DNA of 64,000 bases, taken from assembly GCF_032463525.1 (NCBI RefSeq), contig NZ_CP135971.1:4583501-4647500 (forward strand). The letters run 5' to 3'. The translations under genes and the position numbers were made by a program. The notes below the pieces were generated by a model, which saw only the letters and a list, made by a program, of their open reading frames with translations, made no database searches and was not told the DNA's origin. Positions 9,941-17,921 of this stretch are shown piece by piece; within the stretch, counting starts at the first letter, position 1; each line of letters begins with the position of its first letter. The stretch comes from Pseudomonas sp. DTU_2021_1001937_2_SI_NGA_ILE_001. Lineage in GTDB: Bacteria; Pseudomonadota; Gammaproteobacteria; Pseudomonadales; Pseudomonadaceae.

Positions 9941-10012
9941 AGCGCCTGGTAAAGGAAAGCTGCCTAGCCCCGGCGATGCCGGGATCCGCCAGCTGCGCCG
10001 TATATCTTTACT

Positions 10013-11017
10013 TCAAGCGAGCCTTTCGAGGTAGCGGGGCGCATTGGGCTCTGGCAGTACGGACAGCACCTTGAGCCGTTGCAGGGTGCGCTCGCGGGCT
10101 TTGGCGATGTGGTCGCGCAGGCACGAGCAGGCCGACTCGACCGTTCCGTACAACAAGGCCTCGAAAATCAGGCGATGCTCGACCAGCATCGCTTCGTCGT
10201 TGCTGGAATGCAGGGCTTCATGCAGTACGCGACCGACGTTCATGGGGATCTGGCACTGGCGAATGACCGCTGCCATGCGCGTGTTGCTCACCCCGGCGAT
10301 GCAGGTGACGTGCAGGTCTTGCTCCAGCTGTTCGATGGCTGCCCGGTGCACGTCGCGGCCCGCGGCCTGGGCTTCGATCACGCGCTGCAACATCGCTTCC
10401 AGGTCGCTGCGAGACACCTGTTCGACACCTTGGCGAAGAGCATCGGGTTCCAGCAGCATTCGCAGTTCGTAGTCTTGCTTGACGGCCTGGGCCGTCAGTG
10501 GCCCGGCCAGCCATTGCGAGTAGGGCTCTTTTTCCACCAGGCCCTTGTCGCGCAGGCGCATCAAGGCTTCTCTGATGACCGCTCGGCTGACGTTCAGCTC
10601 TTCGGCGGCGCTCTGTTCGTCGATGCGATAGTGACCGAAGACCATGAAACGGATGACTGTCTGCGCGAGGTGGTCATAGATCCGCTCGCCCAGGGGGCGG
10701 TAATCGATGAGGTCGTCCTGTGGCTCCAGGCCCAGCAGCTTGCGGGTCAGGGGTACGCGGAGCGGGGTTTGCGTGGTGCCCTCGGGGTCGATCATGAAGC
10801 CCCGGCCATCGAAACGGCGAATGAGCCCTTCTTCATGGAGCAGATTCAGGGCCTGGCGAACCGGTACGCGGCTGGTACCGAAAAGCTCGGCCAGCGGGCC
10901 CTCGACCAGCACCAGGCCAGGAACCGTCTGACCGCCGAGAATCGCATCGCGCAACGTGTTGCGAATGGTCTCGTAGCGAGAAGACGGACGCTCTTCCAGG
11001 GAGGGTGTGGCAGACAT
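10013..11017 (-). CDS. GntR-family regulator with two tandem winged-helix domains and an FCD domain
   Basis: This regulator of about 334 residues is roughly 100 residues longer than a normal FadR-subfamily GntR protein. The excess is a second winged helix. The first DNA-binding domain covers about residues 12-75 (LAELFGTSRVPVRQALNLL). The second covers about residues 105-165 (AAEELNVSRAVIREALMRL). An FCD-type ligand/metal domain follows (about 175-315). It diverges from the amidase operon and probably controls it. Start candidates are TTG 11035, ATG 11032 and ATG 11017; the last has a weak GAGAG upstream. Whether both HTH units bind DNA is unknown. Confidence 0.82.
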   Translation of the reverse strand: MSATPSLEERPSSRYETIRNTLRDAILGGQTVPGLVLVEGPLAELFGTSRVPVRQALNLLHEEGLIRRFDGRGFMIDPEGTTQTPLRVPLTRKLLGLEPQDDLIDYRPLGERIYDHLAQTVIRFMVFGHYRIDEQSAAEELNVSRAVIREALMRLRDKGLVEKEPYSQWLAGPLTAQAVKQDYELRMLLEPDALRQGVEQVSRSDLEAMLQRVIEAQAAGRDVHRAAIEQLEQDLHVTCIAGVSNTRMAAVIRQCQIPMNVGRVLHEALHSSNDEAMLVEHRLIFEALLYGTVESACSCLRDHIAKARERTLQRLKVLSVLPEPNAPRYLERLA

Positions 11018-11319
11018 CAGGACGGCTCTCATCAAGCGTGGCGGGGAAGTTTCTCACAAGCAGGGGGGAGATGTGAGCGAACGCCGGTAACACTTCCATG
11101 AGCGATCTTGGGGCGAGCTGTTACTGAAAAGCCCAAAATGGATCATTTATTTAAAAATACATTTTTCGAGCCAGGCGCGTTGCGCAAACCCATTACCGCA
11201 TTCATCTGCCTGTCATAGAGCCTCCCAATCCAGTATGGGACCTAAGGTTCAAAACTTGGCACGCTCAATGCTTCTATAAATGTACTTATTTTTAAAATGT
11301 ACATTTTGTAGGGTGTGCC
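11018..11319. promoter_or_regulatory. Divergent control region of the amide-catabolism operon
   Basis: This 302-bp region separates the double-HTH regulator from the amidase. It contains AT-rich dyads against a GC-rich background: AAATG-GAT-CATTT at 11136-11148, AAAAAT-AC-ATTTTT at 11153-11166, and the 14-bp palindrome AAAATGTACATTTT at 11294-11307. AAATGTAC also occurs alone at 11278-11285, 17 bp before its copy in the palindrome. These are candidate operators for the GntR protein. Confidence 0.5.
11256..11272 (+). promoter_or_regulatory. Sigma54-like -24/-12 promoter of the amidase operon
   Basis: TTGGCACG (11256-11263) is followed after 4 bases by ATGCT (11268-11272). The GG and GC dinucleotides are 10 bases apart, as required for RpoN. 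The predicted start is near 11283, giving a 35-40 base leader that would contain the AAAATGTACATTTT palindrome. No clear activator site was identified upstream. Confidence 0.55.
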
Positions 11320-12678
11320 ATGCGTGTCGATGCTCATTCCCTGGCCCAGCGATTCGCCGAGGGCACGACCGACCCTGTCGAGGTGCTCGACCACGCGCTG
11401 CTGGGCGCGGCGCAAAGTCCCGCGGCGTTCATTAGCCTCACCGAACAGCGCGCCCGGCGTGAGGCGCTTGCCGCCCAGGCGCGCTGGCAGGCCGGTCAAC
11501 CGTTGTCGCCCTTCGATGGCGTACCTGTGGTGTGGAAAGACCTTTACGACCTGGCCGGCTGCGTTACCACGGCCGGGGCCAAAGTGCGCATGGGCAACCC
11601 CCCTGCATCACGCGATTGCTCACTGGCCGTGGCGCTCAGCCGTGCCGGCATGGTGTGCGTCGGCAAGACCAACCTCAGTGAGCTGGCGTACTCCGGGCTG
11701 GGCTTGAATCCGCATTTCGGAACCCCGGCCAATCTGCGCTTCAACGGTGAGCTGCGTGCCCCGGGTGGGTCGTCTTCGGGTTCGGCCATCGCCGTTGCCC
11801 ATGGCATCGCGCCTGTGGGCATGTCTACGGATACTGCAGGTTCGATCCGAGTGCCTGCCGCGTTCAACGGCCTGGTGGGCTATCGAAGCAGCGCGAAGCG
11901 TTATTCGTTCGACGGCGTGGCACCGCTGGCCAGCTCGCTCGACTCGCTGGGGCCGATTACCCACAGCGTTCGCGACGCCATCGTGGTGGATAACCTTTTG
12001 CTGGGCAACCGCACTGGCATGCCGCTGGAGGTGCCGGGCCTGCCCATCGCCGGGGTCCGGCTGTGTGTGGATGTCGAGCTGCTGCGTGATGTGCGCATCC
12101 AGGCTGAAGTCAGTGCCAATCTTCTTGCTGCGCTGGAGCGCCTGGCCTCGGCAGGCGCCGTGATCGAGCGCCGGAAGGTGCAGGCTTTTCAACAGGCACT
12201 GGAGGTCATCGAGCAGGTTGGCTGGCTTGGCAGTGCCGAAGCCTTTGCTCTGCACCAGGCGCTGCTCGACAGCCCGGATGCCGAGCAGCTCGACCCCCGC
12301 GTGCGCCAACGGCTTGAGGCTGCGCGAGCCTACCCGGCCAGTAAACAGGTGCGCTTGTACCAGGCTGCCCAGGCCCTCAAGGCACAGATGGCCCGAGAGC
12401 TGGATGGGGCGTTCCTGGTGACCCCTACGGTCGGTCATGTTGCGCCGCTTCTGGCGCCTCTCGAAGAGGACAACGAGCTTTTTGTGCGCACCAACCTGGC
12501 GACGCTCAGGCTGACCATGCCCGGCAGCATGCTGGACATGCCCGGCGTGGCGATCCCCAGCGGTATCGGAGAGGCAGGGCTTCCCACCAGTTTCCTTCTT
12601 TCAAGTTTCAGCGGAAATGACCCGCAACTGCTGCGTGCCGCCCTGGCGATCGAGCCTTTGGTGCGAGGTTGGAGCTGA
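11320..12678 (+). CDS. Amidase-signature family amidohydrolase
   Basis: This 452-residue amidase belongs to the GatA/AtzE/FAAH signature family, which hydrolyses a linear amide to acid and ammonia in the cytosol. The Ser-cisSer-Lys triad is complete: Lys73 in VWKDLYD, Ser151 in the Gly/Ser-rich loop GGSSSGSA, and Ser175 in DTAGSIR, with spacing as in FAAH. It is first in the plus-strand operon, just after a sigma54-like promoter. With the PuuE-like hydrolase next to it, a ring-opening then deamidation sequence is plausible. The gatCAB amidotransferase role is unlikely because no gatB or gatC is nearby. Confidence 0.85.
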   Translation: MRVDAHSLAQRFAEGTTDPVEVLDHALLGAAQSPAAFISLTEQRARREALAAQARWQAGQPLSPFDGVPVVWKDLYDLAGCVTTAGAKVRMGNPPASRDCSLAVALSRAGMVCVGKTNLSELAYSGLGLNPHFGTPANLRFNGELRAPGGSSSGSAIAVAHGIAPVGMSTDTAGSIRVPAAFNGLVGYRSSAKRYSFDGVAPLASSLDSLGPITHSVRDAIVVDNLLLGNRTGMPLEVPGLPIAGVRLCVDVELLRDVRIQAEVSANLLAALERLASAGAVIERRKVQAFQQALEVIEQVGWLGSAEAFALHQALLDSPDAEQLDPRVRQRLEAARAYPASKQVRLYQAAQALKAQMARELDGAFLVTPTVGHVAPLLAPLEEDNELFVRTNLATLRLTMPGSMLDMPGVAIPSGIGEAGLPTSFLLSSFSGNDPQLLRAALAIEPLVRGWS

Positions 12679-12741
12679 AGGCCGCCCGGCGGGCAGGCCA
12701 TTGCGGTGCGCGTTTATTTGAATGAAAACGAGGTATGCGTC

Positions 12742-13623
12742 ATGGCAAAAGAAATCTTTGTATCGATTGGTGTGGATGTCGATGCGGTAGCGGGTTGGCT
12801 CGGCTCTTACGGTGGCGAGGACTCGCCGGACGACATCTCTCGCGGGCTTTTTGCGGGTGAGGTCGGCTCTTTGCGCCTGCTCAAGCTGTTTGCCAAGTAC
12901 GAGCTGCGCACCACCTGGTTCATCCCCGGCCATTCGGTGGAAACCTTTCCTGAGCAAATGAAGGCGGTGGTGCAGGCCGGTCATGAGGTGGGGATTCATG
13001 GTTACAGCCATGAAAACCCGATTGCGATGACCCCCGAGCAGGAAGAGATCGTGCTGGACAAGTCGATCGAGATCATCACCCAGCTTTCGGGCAAGCGGCC
13101 CACCGGTTATGTGGCGCCGTGGTGGGAATTCAGCAACGTCACCAACGAGCTGTTGCTGAAGAAGGGCATCAAGTACGACCACAGCCTGATGCACAACGAC
13201 TTCCATCCCTACTACGTAAGGGTCAAGGACAGCTGGAGCAAGATCGACTACAGCCAGCACCCCGATACCTGGATGAAGCCCCTGGTGCGCGGTGAAGAAA
13301 CCGATCTGGTCGAGATTCCGGCGAACTGGTACCTCGACGACCTGCCACCCATGATGTTCATCAAGAAGTCTCCGAACAGCCACGGTTTCGTCAATCCTCG
13401 CCACCTGGAGGAGATGTGGCGTGATCAGTTCGACTGGGTTTACCGCGAACACGACTACGCCGTATTCCCCATCACCATTCACCCGGACGTTTCGGGTCGA
13501 CCTCAAGTGCTGCTCATGCTTGAGCGCTTCATCGAGCACATGAAAAGCCATGAAGGCGTGCAGTTCGTAACCATGGACGAGATCGCTGACGACTTTATTC
13601 GGCGGCAACCCCGCAAACGTTGA
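12742..13623 (+). CDS. PuuE-like polysaccharide deacetylase family hydrolase
   Basis: This 293-residue NodB-fold metallohydrolase is close in layout to PuuE-type allantoinases and cyclic imidases rather than to secreted chitin deacetylases, and it has no signal peptide. Visible metal-site residues are Asp12 and Asp14 (VDVDA) and His86 and His90 (GIHGYSH). A later HPD segment lies near residue 252. ATG 12742 has GAGG 8 bases upstream and is preferred over the upstream GTG at 12706. The gene lies 63 bp after the amidase. I infer hydrolysis of a cyclic amide or imide, giving the amidase its substrate; the actual compound is unknown. Confidence 0.75.
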   Translation: MAKEIFVSIGVDVDAVAGWLGSYGGEDSPDDISRGLFAGEVGSLRLLKLFAKYELRTTWFIPGHSVETFPEQMKAVVQAGHEVGIHGYSHENPIAMTPEQEEIVLDKSIEIITQLSGKRPTGYVAPWWEFSNVTNELLLKKGIKYDHSLMHNDFHPYYVRVKDSWSKIDYSQHPDTWMKPLVRGEETDLVEIPANWYLDDLPPMMFIKKSPNSHGFVNPRHLEEMWRDQFDWVYREHDYAVFPITIHPDVSGRPQVLLMLERFIEHMKSHEGVQFVTMDEIADDFIRRQPRKR

Positions 13624-13678
13624 GAGACGTTTGGGTTGACCCATTCATAGGCGCAACAGAAACAAGAGAAATGCCGAT

Positions 13679-15040
13679 ATGACCACTACACAAGCCACCA
13701 CGGCGACGTCAGTCACTGAGTCCGCTGGGGCATGGAAGCCGGTACAACTGCAATCAGGAGACGTCAAATACGCAACCTGGATTGCCTTCTTCGCGTGGGT
13801 TTTCGCGGTATACGACTTCATCCTGTTTGGCACACTGCTACCGGTCATGGGTGGGCATTTCACTTGGAGCGAAGCGGAACAGGCCGAAATCGCCACTTGG
13901 GTGGCGGTGGGCGGCGCGGTCATCGCCTTCGTCGTCGGTCCACTGGTGGACAAGATCGGCCGACGTGGCGGGATCATGTTCACCATCGGCGGCACTGCCC
14001 TTTGTTCTGCGCTCACGGCCATATGCGCCGGGATGGGCAAGGGGCCGCTGATTGCGGTTCGTTCGGTCGCAGGCCTGGGGTATGCCGAGGAAGCGGTAAA
14101 CGCGACCTACCTGACCGAGGTCTACGCAGCGTCCACCGATCCGAAACTGATCAAGCGCCGGGGGTTCGTCTACAGCCTGGTGCAAAGTGGCTGGCCGGTG
14201 GGGGCGTTGATCGCGGCAGGCCTCACGGCGCTGTTGCTGCCGCACATCGGTTGGCAGGGTTGCTTCGTGTTCGCCGCGGTGCCTGCCCTGGTCGTCGCGA
14301 TCCTGGCGCGCAAGCTCAAGGAAAGCCCGCAGTTCCAGGTGCTGCAGCGTATCAACCAGCTGCGCAAGGCCGGTGACGAATCTGCCGCCCGCAGCCTTGC
14401 GCACGAGTATCACGTCGATTACGACGAGCATGCGAAGGCGGGTGTGGCCGCCGCATTCCGAGGCGCTGCGCTGCGCCCGACCCTGGTGCTGAGCCTGGCG
14501 ATTCTCCTCAACTGGTCGGCCATTCAGGTGTTCAGCGTGCTGGGAACCTCAGTGATCGTCAGTGTGCACAAGCTGTCGTTCGAGAATTCACTGTGGATCC
14601 TCGTGCTGTCCAACCTGGTGGGCTTCATCGGCTACCTGGTCCACGGTTGGCTGGGGGATCGTATCGGTCGCCGCAACACCGTCGCGCTGGGCTGGATGTC
14701 GGGTGGGCTGGCGTTCTTCGCCATGATCCAGGGCCCCAGTGACCTGGTGACCGTGGTGGCGCTGTACAGCCTGGGTCTGTTCTTCCTGACCGGCCCGTAC
14801 TCCGCCCTGTTGTTTTTCATGGGCGAAAGCTTCCCCACCAGTATCCGTGCAACGGGCGGGGCCATCGTGCATGCCATGGGTCCTATCGGCGCCATCGTCG
14901 CCGGCCTGGGCATCACCAGCGTGTTGACGGCCGGTGGCCAGTGGCACAGCGCGGCGCTCTGGTTCGGCGCGCTGCCTTGCTTCCTGTCGGGCCTGGTGAT
15001 GTTGGCGGCCCGTCACGTCGAACCCCGCTCAGTCAAATGA
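13679..15040 (+). CDS. MFS transporter, metabolite:H+ symporter type
   Basis: This 453-residue major facilitator has about 12 hydrophobic segments. The conserved loop-2 motif is present (GPLVDKIGRRGG, near residues 82-93) and repeats in the second half as GWLGDRIGRRN. The layout matches the sugar/aromatic-acid symporter families that import small organic acids in the inner membrane. It sits 55 bp behind the PuuE-like gene, so it is the likely importer of the pathway substrate. The substrate cannot be deduced. Confidence 0.82.
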   Translation: MTTTQATTATSVTESAGAWKPVQLQSGDVKYATWIAFFAWVFAVYDFILFGTLLPVMGGHFTWSEAEQAEIATWVAVGGAVIAFVVGPLVDKIGRRGGIMFTIGGTALCSALTAICAGMGKGPLIAVRSVAGLGYAEEAVNATYLTEVYAASTDPKLIKRRGFVYSLVQSGWPVGALIAAGLTALLLPHIGWQGCFVFAAVPALVVAILARKLKESPQFQVLQRINQLRKAGDESAARSLAHEYHVDYDEHAKAGVAAAFRGAALRPTLVLSLAILLNWSAIQVFSVLGTSVIVSVHKLSFENSLWILVLSNLVGFIGYLVHGWLGDRIGRRNTVALGWMSGGLAFFAMIQGPSDLVTVVALYSLGLFFLTGPYSALLFFMGESFPTSIRATGGAIVHAMGPIGAIVAGLGITSVLTAGGQWHSAALWFGALPCFLSGLVMLAARHVEPRSVK

Positions 15041-15067
15041 TTCATTCAAATAACCGGGAGCGTAATC

Positions 15068-15829
15068 ATGTCTCAACCCGTGGCCTTGATCACCGGAGCG
15101 GCCAGCGGTATTGGCCAGGCGGTGGCAGTCGCCTATGCGAAGAAAGGTGTGCGTGTCGTCGGCGGCTATCTGGCGGGTGACCCACATGACCCTGCGCAGA
15201 CACAGCAGCTCGTCGAAGACGCTGGCGGCGAGTGCTTGATGATGCCCATGGACGTTACCGACAGCGCGTCGCTGGAGGCCATTGCCGCAGCAGCCGTCGA
15301 GCGTTTCGGGCGGCTCGACTATGCCGTCGCCAACGCCGGGCTGTTGCGCAAGGCGCCCCTGCTGGACATGTCGGACGAGCAATGGGACGCCATGCTCAAC
15401 GTCGACCTGACGGGCGTCATGCGTACGTTCCGCAGCGCCAGCCGCCATATCGGCGAAGGCGGCGCCCTGGTGGCGATCTCCTCGATCGCCGGCGGCGTGT
15501 ATGGCTGGCAGGAGCACGCGCATTACGCCGCCGCCAAGGCGGGCGTTCCAGGCCTGTGCCGCTCCTTGGCCGTAGAGCTTGCGCCCAGGGGCATTCGCTG
15601 CAACACCATCATCCCGGGGCTGATCGAAACCCCGCAGTCGCTGGATGGCAAGAACTCGCTGGGGGCCGACGGCCTGGCCAAGGCCGCCAAGGGCATTCCC
15701 CTGGGGCGCGTTGGGTGGGCCAGCGAAGTGGCCGATCTGGTCTGCTACCTGACCGGGCCTGAGTCGAGCTATATCACCGGGCAGAGCATCATCATCGATG
15801 GCGGCCTGACGGTGCGTTGGCCTGAGTGA
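15068..15829 (+). CDS. Short-chain dehydrogenase/reductase
   Basis: This 253-residue classical SDR has the nucleotide motif TGAASGIG (about residues 10-17), NAG near residue 90, a catalytic Ser in the AISSIAGG segment, and YxxxK in YAAAKAG. It should oxidise or reduce a hydroxyl/keto group with NAD(P). It follows the MFS gene by 27 bp and is only a distant relative of the next gene, so the two probably act on different steps or substrates. Confidence 0.85.
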   Translation: MSQPVALITGAASGIGQAVAVAYAKKGVRVVGGYLAGDPHDPAQTQQLVEDAGGECLMMPMDVTDSASLEAIAAAAVERFGRLDYAVANAGLLRKAPLLDMSDEQWDAMLNVDLTGVMRTFRSASRHIGEGGALVAISSIAGGVYGWQEHAHYAAAKAGVPGLCRSLAVELAPRGIRCNTIIPGLIETPQSLDGKNSLGADGLAKAAKGIPLGRVGWASEVADLVCYLTGPESSYITGQSIIIDGGLTVRWPE

Positions 15830-15840
15830 AACGACACTAC

Positions 15841-15860
15841 GCCGCATGACGCCATGCGGC
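15841..15860 (+). other. Intra-operon hairpin between the two SDR genes
   Basis: GCCGCATG and CATGCGGC form a perfect 8-bp stem with a 4-base loop in the 48-bp gap between the two dehydrogenase genes. It has no T-run, so a processing or mRNA-stabilising role is more likely than termination. Confidence 0.45.
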
Positions 15861-15877
15861 TTGGAGGGCATTGAAAA

Positions 15878-16627
15878 ATGAAGCCATTGCAAGATCGACG
15901 TGCGGTCATCACCGGTGCCGGCAGCGGTATCGGTGCGGCGATTGCTGTTGCCTATGCCGATGCCGGTGCAAGGCTGGTGTTATGTGACCGCGACGCGGAG
16001 CGTCTGGCGGTGATCGCCGGGCACTGCCGTGCCCGTGGCGCCCCAGTGACGCCATGCGTGGCGGACGTGGGCAGCAGGGAAGGGGCTCAGGCAGGAGTGG
16101 ATGCCTGCATCGAGGCCTACGGTGGCATCGATATTCTGGTGAACAACGCCGGCATGTTGACCCAGGCGCCTTGCGTGGATCTCACCCAGGCGATGTGGGA
16201 CGAGATGCTGCGTGTCGACCTGACCAGCGTCTTCGTCGCCAGTCAGCGGGCACTGCCGCACATGCTGGAGCAGAAATGGGGCCGCATCATCAACATCGCT
16301 TCCCAGCTGGGTATCAAGGGCGGCGCGCAACTGACTCACTACGCCGCAGCCAAAGCAGGGGTGATCGGTTTCACCAAGTCCCTGGCGCTGGAGGTGAGCA
16401 AGGACAATGTGCTGGTCAACGCCGTCGCGCCGGGGCCTATCGAGACGCCGCTGGTCGATGGCCTCAGCCAGGAGTGGAAGGCGGCCAAGTCCAGGGAACT
16501 GCCGCTGGGTCGATTCGGCAGGGCCGAAGAGGTGGCGCCGATCGTGGTGCTGCTCGCCTCCGAGCCTGGTGGCAACCTGTTCGTCGGCCAGACCCTCAAC
16601 CCGAATTCGGGCGATGTCATGCCGTGA
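15878..16627 (+). CDS. Short-chain dehydrogenase/reductase (FabG-like)
   Basis: This 249-residue classical SDR has TGAGSGIG at about residues 12-19, NNAGML near residue 90, and YAAAKAG for the YxxxK pair. Overall it resembles FabG-type 3-oxoacyl reductases, but the setting in a catabolic operon argues for a dedicated alcohol or hydroxyacid dehydrogenase. It ends 8 bases before the 99-residue protein gene. Two different SDRs in one operon suggest two redox steps or oxidation of two stereoisomers; this is inference. Confidence 0.83.
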   Translation: MKPLQDRRAVITGAGSGIGAAIAVAYADAGARLVLCDRDAERLAVIAGHCRARGAPVTPCVADVGSREGAQAGVDACIEAYGGIDILVNNAGMLTQAPCVDLTQAMWDEMLRVDLTSVFVASQRALPHMLEQKWGRIINIASQLGIKGGAQLTHYAAAKAGVIGFTKSLALEVSKDNVLVNAVAPGPIETPLVDGLSQEWKAAKSRELPLGRFGRAEEVAPIVVLLASEPGGNLFVGQTLNPNSGDVMP

Positions 16628-16635
16628 GGTGAGCG

Positions 16636-16935
16636 ATGTGTGGATTGTGTGGCCTGATCGGCGAAGACACGCACTGGAGCGACCCTATCGACACCAGCCT
16701 GCCCGGCCGACGCGAGCGGTTGCGTCGTATCGCGGCGATCAACCAGGTGGTCGCCCCTTTCCGGCTCAAGGTCAGCGATGTTCAGGGCGCGTCTTACCTG
16801 GTACAGGGGGCGACCGGCAAACAAGGTGTCGCCTCGGGCCTGGAACAGCTCTGGCAGACAGCCGAAGAAATTCTTGGGCGTCGCCTCGACCCCCTTGACC
16901 CGCGAATTCTCGAACATCTGGAAATGCCCGCATGA
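16636..16935 (+). CDS. 99-residue Cys-rich hypothetical protein, CobW partner
   Basis: This short protein starts MCGLCGLIGED, giving a Cys2/Cys5 CxxC pair at the extreme N-terminus followed by His and Asp/Glu residues. The rest is an Arg-rich helix and a Gly/Leu-rich tail. It overlaps the CobW gene by the tetranucleotide ATGA, so the two are translationally coupled. Close coupling to a metal-chaperone GTPase makes a metal-binding or acceptor role plausible. The MCG start superficially recalls class II glutamine amidotransferases, but the protein is far too short for that fold. No firm function can be assigned. Confidence 0.7.
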   Translation: MCGLCGLIGEDTHWSDPIDTSLPGRRERLRRIAAINQVVAPFRLKVSDVQGASYLVQGATGKQGVASGLEQLWQTAEEILGRRLDPLDPRILEHLEMPA

Positions 16936-17921
16936 GTCTGCAGATCAACGTACTGACCGGTTTTCTGGGCAGCGGCAAGACCACCTTGCTGCAGCGGGTC
17001 CTGGCCCATGAAGAGATGGGCGAGACGGCCCTGCTGATCAATGAGTTCGGCGAGGTCGGGATCGATGATCTGCTCGTGCAGGAAATCGCGCCCAATACGG
17101 TGTTGCTGCCGAGTGGCTGTGTCTGCTGCTCGATCAGGGGCGATCTGAAGCAGGCGCTCATCGACCTGCACGACAAGCGCAGCCGTGGCCTGATACCGCC
17201 GTTTCGCCGAGTGCTGCTTGAGACCACAGGCCTTGCCGACCCGGCGCCGATTCTTTCTACCTTGCAGCGTGACCCGCAATTGCGTGGCCGCTATCACTTG
17301 GGACTGATCGTCACCGTCGTGGATGCTCAGCATGCTGCGCTCCACGAGCGCATCCACCCCGAATGGCTGGGCCAGGTGACGGCGGCCGATCGACTGCTGG
17401 TGAGCAAGGCCGATCGGGTATCGGTTGAGGTGCTCGAGCAGGTCACTGCCCATCTTCAATCGCTCAACCCATCCGCCTCGGTGGCGCTGGCCAGTGGCGT
17501 CGGTGAGGGTGACGAGCAGCTTCTGGGTGAAGGACTCAGGAGCCCTGAGCCTGATGACGAGGTCGCCAGGTGGCAGCTGTTCGCACCCACCCGACAGCCG
17601 CAGCATGGCGGGGCCCAAGTCTGTGCCCTGGAGTACGACCAGGCACTGGACTGGCTGGCCTTCGGGGTTTGGCTGTCGATGCTGTTAAGATGCCACGGCG
17701 AACGCATTCTCCGGGTCAAAGGGATTTTGGATGTAATGGACTGCGAACAACCTATCGTCATTCACGGTGTCCAGCACTGCCTGCACACGCCGGTGCATCT
17801 GAAGGCGTGGCCCGGCGGTGAGCGGCGCTCGCGCCTGGTCATCATCGTGCGCGATCTGGACACCCGGCTGCTGCGTCGATCATTCGAAGCTTTTGTGCAG
17901 CGTCTGGGGCGAGCGGCATGA
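16932..17921 (+). CDS. CobW/COG0523 family GTPase, putative metallochaperone
   Basis: This 329-residue G3E GTPase has Walker A GFLGSGKTT (residues 10-18), the metal-binding CxCC motif at residues 63-66 (SGCVCCS), the LLETTGLADP switch region, and a C-terminal CobW domain. Such proteins load Zn, Co or Fe into client enzymes in the cytosol. Start and stop codons overlap both neighbours (ATGA at each end). It may metallate the PuuE-like hydrolase of the same operon, much as P47K proteins serve nitrile hydratases; that client is inference. Confidence 0.85.
   Translation: MSLQINVLTGFLGSGKTTLLQRVLAHEEMGETALLINEFGEVGIDDLLVQEIAPNTVLLPSGCVCCSIRGDLKQALIDLHDKRSRGLIPPFRRVLLETTGLADPAPILSTLQRDPQLRGRYHLGLIVTVVDAQHAALHERIHPEWLGQVTAADRLLVSKADRVSVEVLEQVTAHLQSLNPSASVALASGVGEGDEQLLGEGLRSPEPDDEVARWQLFAPTRQPQHGGAQVCALEYDQALDWLAFGVWLSMLLRCHGERILRVKGILDVMDCEQPIVIHGVQHCLHTPVHLKAWPGGERRSRLVIIVRDLDTRLLRRSFEAFVQRLGRAA

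Noticed and set aside
9969..9983. Hairpin CCCGGC / GCCGGG after hrpB as a terminator
   Set aside because: Short 6-bp stem without a T-run; too weak to call.
16636..16935. MCG N-terminus as a class II glutamine amidotransferase
   Set aside because: Class II enzymes use Cys2 after Met removal, but their domain needs about 200 residues; this protein has 99 and no other family motifs.
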